This document shows, piece after piece, positions 62,274 to 64,000 of a DNA stretch of 64,000 nucleotides. The position numbers and the translations under genes are program-made. Position 1 is the stretch's first letter; each line of letters begins with the position of its first letter. The stretch is from Planctomycetota bacterium (GTDB lineage: Bacteria; Planctomycetota; Planctomycetia; Planctomycetales; Planctomycetaceae), in the NCBI GenBank assembly GCA_003388505.1, contig QQVO01000073.1, forward strand, positions 1-64,000, given 5' to 3'. The notes under the pieces were generated by a model that worked only from the letters and a program-made list of their open reading frames with translations, searched no databases and was not told the DNA's origin.

Positions 62274-63530
62274 CTACCCGAACAGTTCCATAACGGGTTC
62301 TCCGTTGTCGACCAGCTTCATCGGGCGCTGCAACGGGGTGATCACCTCCCGGTTGGGGTCGATCCCCAGGGTGTGGCAGAACGTAGCGTGCAGGTCGGCC
62401 ACTTGCACCGGACGATCCTCCACCTGCCGCCCCTCGGCGTCGGAACTTCCGATCACCGTGCCGCCGCGGATTCCGCCGCCGGCCAAAAAGGCGCTGAACA
62501 CCTGCGGGTAATGGTCGCGGCCGGCATCCGGGTTGATGGTTGGCGTGCGGCCGAATTCGCTCAGCATCACCACCAGCGTCTTCTCGAGCATTCCCGAATC
62601 GGCCAGGTCTTCAATCAGGGCGGCGAGCGCCGGGTCCATCACTTCGCCGTGACCCCGCATCGCCGGGAAGTTGTTGCTGTGCGTGTCGAATCCGCCCCGG
62701 TTGACCTGGACGAACCGCACGCCGGTTTCCACAAGCTGTTTCGCCAGCAGACAACCGCGGCCGAACGTGGTGTCGCCGTACCGGTTGATCGTCGTCGTCG
62801 GCACCTTGTCGAGTTCAAAGGCCTCCAGAGCGGGGCTGCGCATCAGACGCACGGCGTCCTCAACCGACGTCTTCGCGGCCGCCAGGCGCTCGTCGCTCTT
62901 CCCGGCGGCGAAGCGGTTGTTGAATCGGCTCAGCGTCTCCAGCCGCTTGTCCCCGCGAACCTGGCCGATCCCCTCCGGAAACGCCAGATACGGATCCTGC
63001 TCTCCCGGCGCGCCGACGTAATACGCCTCGCACATCTGGCCGAGATAGCTCGCCCGCGGCGCACGGCCGCTGATGGTCACGTAAGGGGGCAGATCGCCCT
63101 GCTTTTCCAACTCGTGAACGACCACCGACCCGAATCCGGGGTGGATCAGGTTGGCCGACTCGTTGTAGCTGGTCTGCAGGTTGTACGTCGCCCGGCCGTG
63201 CGCGCCCTGTGTTCCGGCAACCGACCGGATCAACGCACAGTGATGCATCTGCCGCGCGAGTTCCGGGAAGATCTCCGAGATCTGAATTCCCGGCGCCGAC
63301 GTCTCAATCGGATCGAACTCACCCTGCGTCGGCTGACCCGGCTTCGGATCCCACGTGTCGAGATGCGACATCCCGCCGCCGTTCCAGAACAGGATGACGT
63401 GCTCGGCTTTCGCCGCGTGGTCCGCCCCGACGTTCGCGAGCAGGTCGCGCACCTGAAAACCAAGGAAACTCGCGCCGGCGGCGCCGAGCATCGTACGCCG
63501 CGTCACCCTGTAGTCAAAACATCCGGACAT
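62274..63530 (-). CDS. DUF1501 protein, Tat-exported
   Basis: 418-residue DUF1501 protein. The N-terminus has RVTRRTMLGAAGASFLGF, a twin-arginine signal. Family motifs are HVILFWNGGGMSHLDTWDPKP, ALIRSVAGTQGAHGRATYNLQ (start), VVVMLSEFGRTPTINPDAGRDH and FSAFLAGGGIRGGTVIG. It is the shortest of the three DUF1501 proteins in the window. It follows its DUF1553 partner on the same strand with 48 nt between them. Confidence 0.93.
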   Translation of the reverse strand: MSGCFDYRVTRRTMLGAAGASFLGFQVRDLLANVGADHAAKAEHVILFWNGGGMSHLDTWDPKPGQPTQGEFDPIETSAPGIQISEIFPELARQMHHCALIRSVAGTQGAHGRATYNLQTSYNESANLIHPGFGSVVVHELEKQGDLPPYVTISGRAPRASYLGQMCEAYYVGAPGEQDPYLAFPEGIGQVRGDKRLETLSRFNNRFAAGKSDERLAAAKTSVEDAVRLMRSPALEAFELDKVPTTTINRYGDTTFGRGCLLAKQLVETGVRFVQVNRGGFDTHSNNFPAMRGHGEVMDPALAALIEDLADSGMLEKTLVVMLSEFGRTPTINPDAGRDHYPQVFSAFLAGGGIRGGTVIGSSDAEGRQVEDRPVQVADLHATFCHTLGIDPNREVITPLQRPMKLVDNGEPVMELFG

Positions 63531-63578
63531 GCCTGGGGCTCCTGAAATGGAATTCGACTTTGACCTGATCGTTCGAAC

Positions 63579-64000
63579 CTACCGAATGAATCGAAACTCG
63601 TTGCAGTTGAGCAGCAGCCACCGCAGATCGGCCATCCCCTCCAACGGAGTCTCTCCGCTCTCAACGATCTCGCGACCTTCGGCGAGTTCCTCGCGCGTCG
63701 GCTCGCGCGTCAGTGTTTCCTGATAGGCAAGTGCTACAGCAGCGTCCAAATCAGCGGACGGGCCGGTCAACAACTCGTACACCGGTTCCAGTTCGCCGAC
63801 CCGCGCCGACTCGTGCGTCAAACGACCGTTCAGCATCATCAACGCCTGCCGCATTGTGGGACTGCGGTCGCGATGCTCACCCAGCACCGCGCGGTCGGTC
63901 TGACCGAACACGCGAACGAAGTGCTCCGGATCGGCGGGAGAGATCATCCGCTGAGCAGAATCGAATTGCGGATTGTCGTCGATTTCCGCCCGGACGAACC
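63579..64000 (-). CDS. DUF1553-type protein, C-terminal part
   Basis: An open frame enters from the right edge and ends at 63579. The visible 140 residues match the DUF1553 C-terminus: a region with RSPTMRQALMMLNGRLTH and ALAYQETLTREPTREEL, ending with MADLRWLLLNCNEFRFIR, the usual NxxEFxxxx ending. The upstream parts (CxxCH, DUF1549) lie beyond the window. It is the partner of the DUF1501 gene that follows. Confidence 0.88.
   Translation of the reverse strand, partial: FVRAEIDDNPQFDSAQRMISPADPEHFVRVFGQTDRAVLGEHRDRSPTMRQALMMLNGRLTHESARVGELEPVYELLTGPSADLDAAVALAYQETLTREPTREELAEGREIVESGETPLEGMADLRWLLLNCNEFRFIR

Noticed and set aside
62136-63545. 469-codon plus-strand frame
   Set aside because: Antisense to the DUF1501 gene and crosses its terminator.

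Overview
The window looks like a planctomycete chromosome (phylum Planctomycetota). The marks are three cytochrome-like CxxCH/DUF1549/DUF1553 secreted proteins each paired with a Tat-exported DUF1501 protein, many secreted proteins with no close model-organism counterpart, a SpoVG homologue carrying a zinc-ribbon insertion, high GC content, and loosely packed genes separated by repeat-bearing intergenic DNA. No species can be named from the sequence alone.

Layout. 1-2.04 kb is the end of an integrated element: a truncated gene, a small ORF and a serine recombinase whose stop codon lies inside a tRNA-Pro gene. 2.0-2.7 kb holds tRNA-Pro (minus) and, divergently, RNase P RNA. 2.8-9 kb carries a secreted FAD oxidoreductase, a Rieske protein, a likely cold-response group (DEAD-box helicase, small basic protein, CspA with two terminators) and small conserved proteins. 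8.9-16.3 kb has an esterase-like hydrolase, an SGNH hydrolase, an Asp/His-rich lipoprotein, an HTH protein with acidic repeats and a membrane tail, spoVG and ispE. 16.5-23 kb has the first CxxCH/DUF1553-DUF1501 pair, a PfkB-type sugar kinase and a lipoprotein. 23-32 kb has a structured intergenic region, a halogenase-like flavoprotein, a SEC59-like kinase, an ABC-2 permease, a PLD-type protein, a secreted protein and an aminotransferase. 32.4-38.6 kb is an ABC transporter operon: exported membrane protein, ATPase and two paralogous permeases. 39-46.5 kb has a Gly-rich exported protein, a second CxxCH/DUF1553-DUF1501 pair and a lipoprotein with a discoidin-like tail.

46.7-62.2 kb is the most striking part: one minus-strand operon of eight genes. 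In transcription order these are a 784-aa TPR/beta-repeat protein, a 2440-aa TPR giant with beta-repeats, discoidin-like and PA14-like modules, an ExbB/TolQ-type proton channel, two ExbD/TolR-type proteins, a single-pass membrane protein, a membrane DUF4159 protein and a third TPR protein. I infer a proton-motive-force-driven envelope machine that does not match the standard Tol-Pal or TonB gene sets. 62.2-64 kb holds a third DUF1501 gene and the 3' end of its DUF1553 partner.

Intergenic DNA carries several short repeat families: a hairpin repeat with a compensatory base-pair change between copies, a 78-bp repeat in two places, a degenerate tandem repeat and several long inverted repeats.
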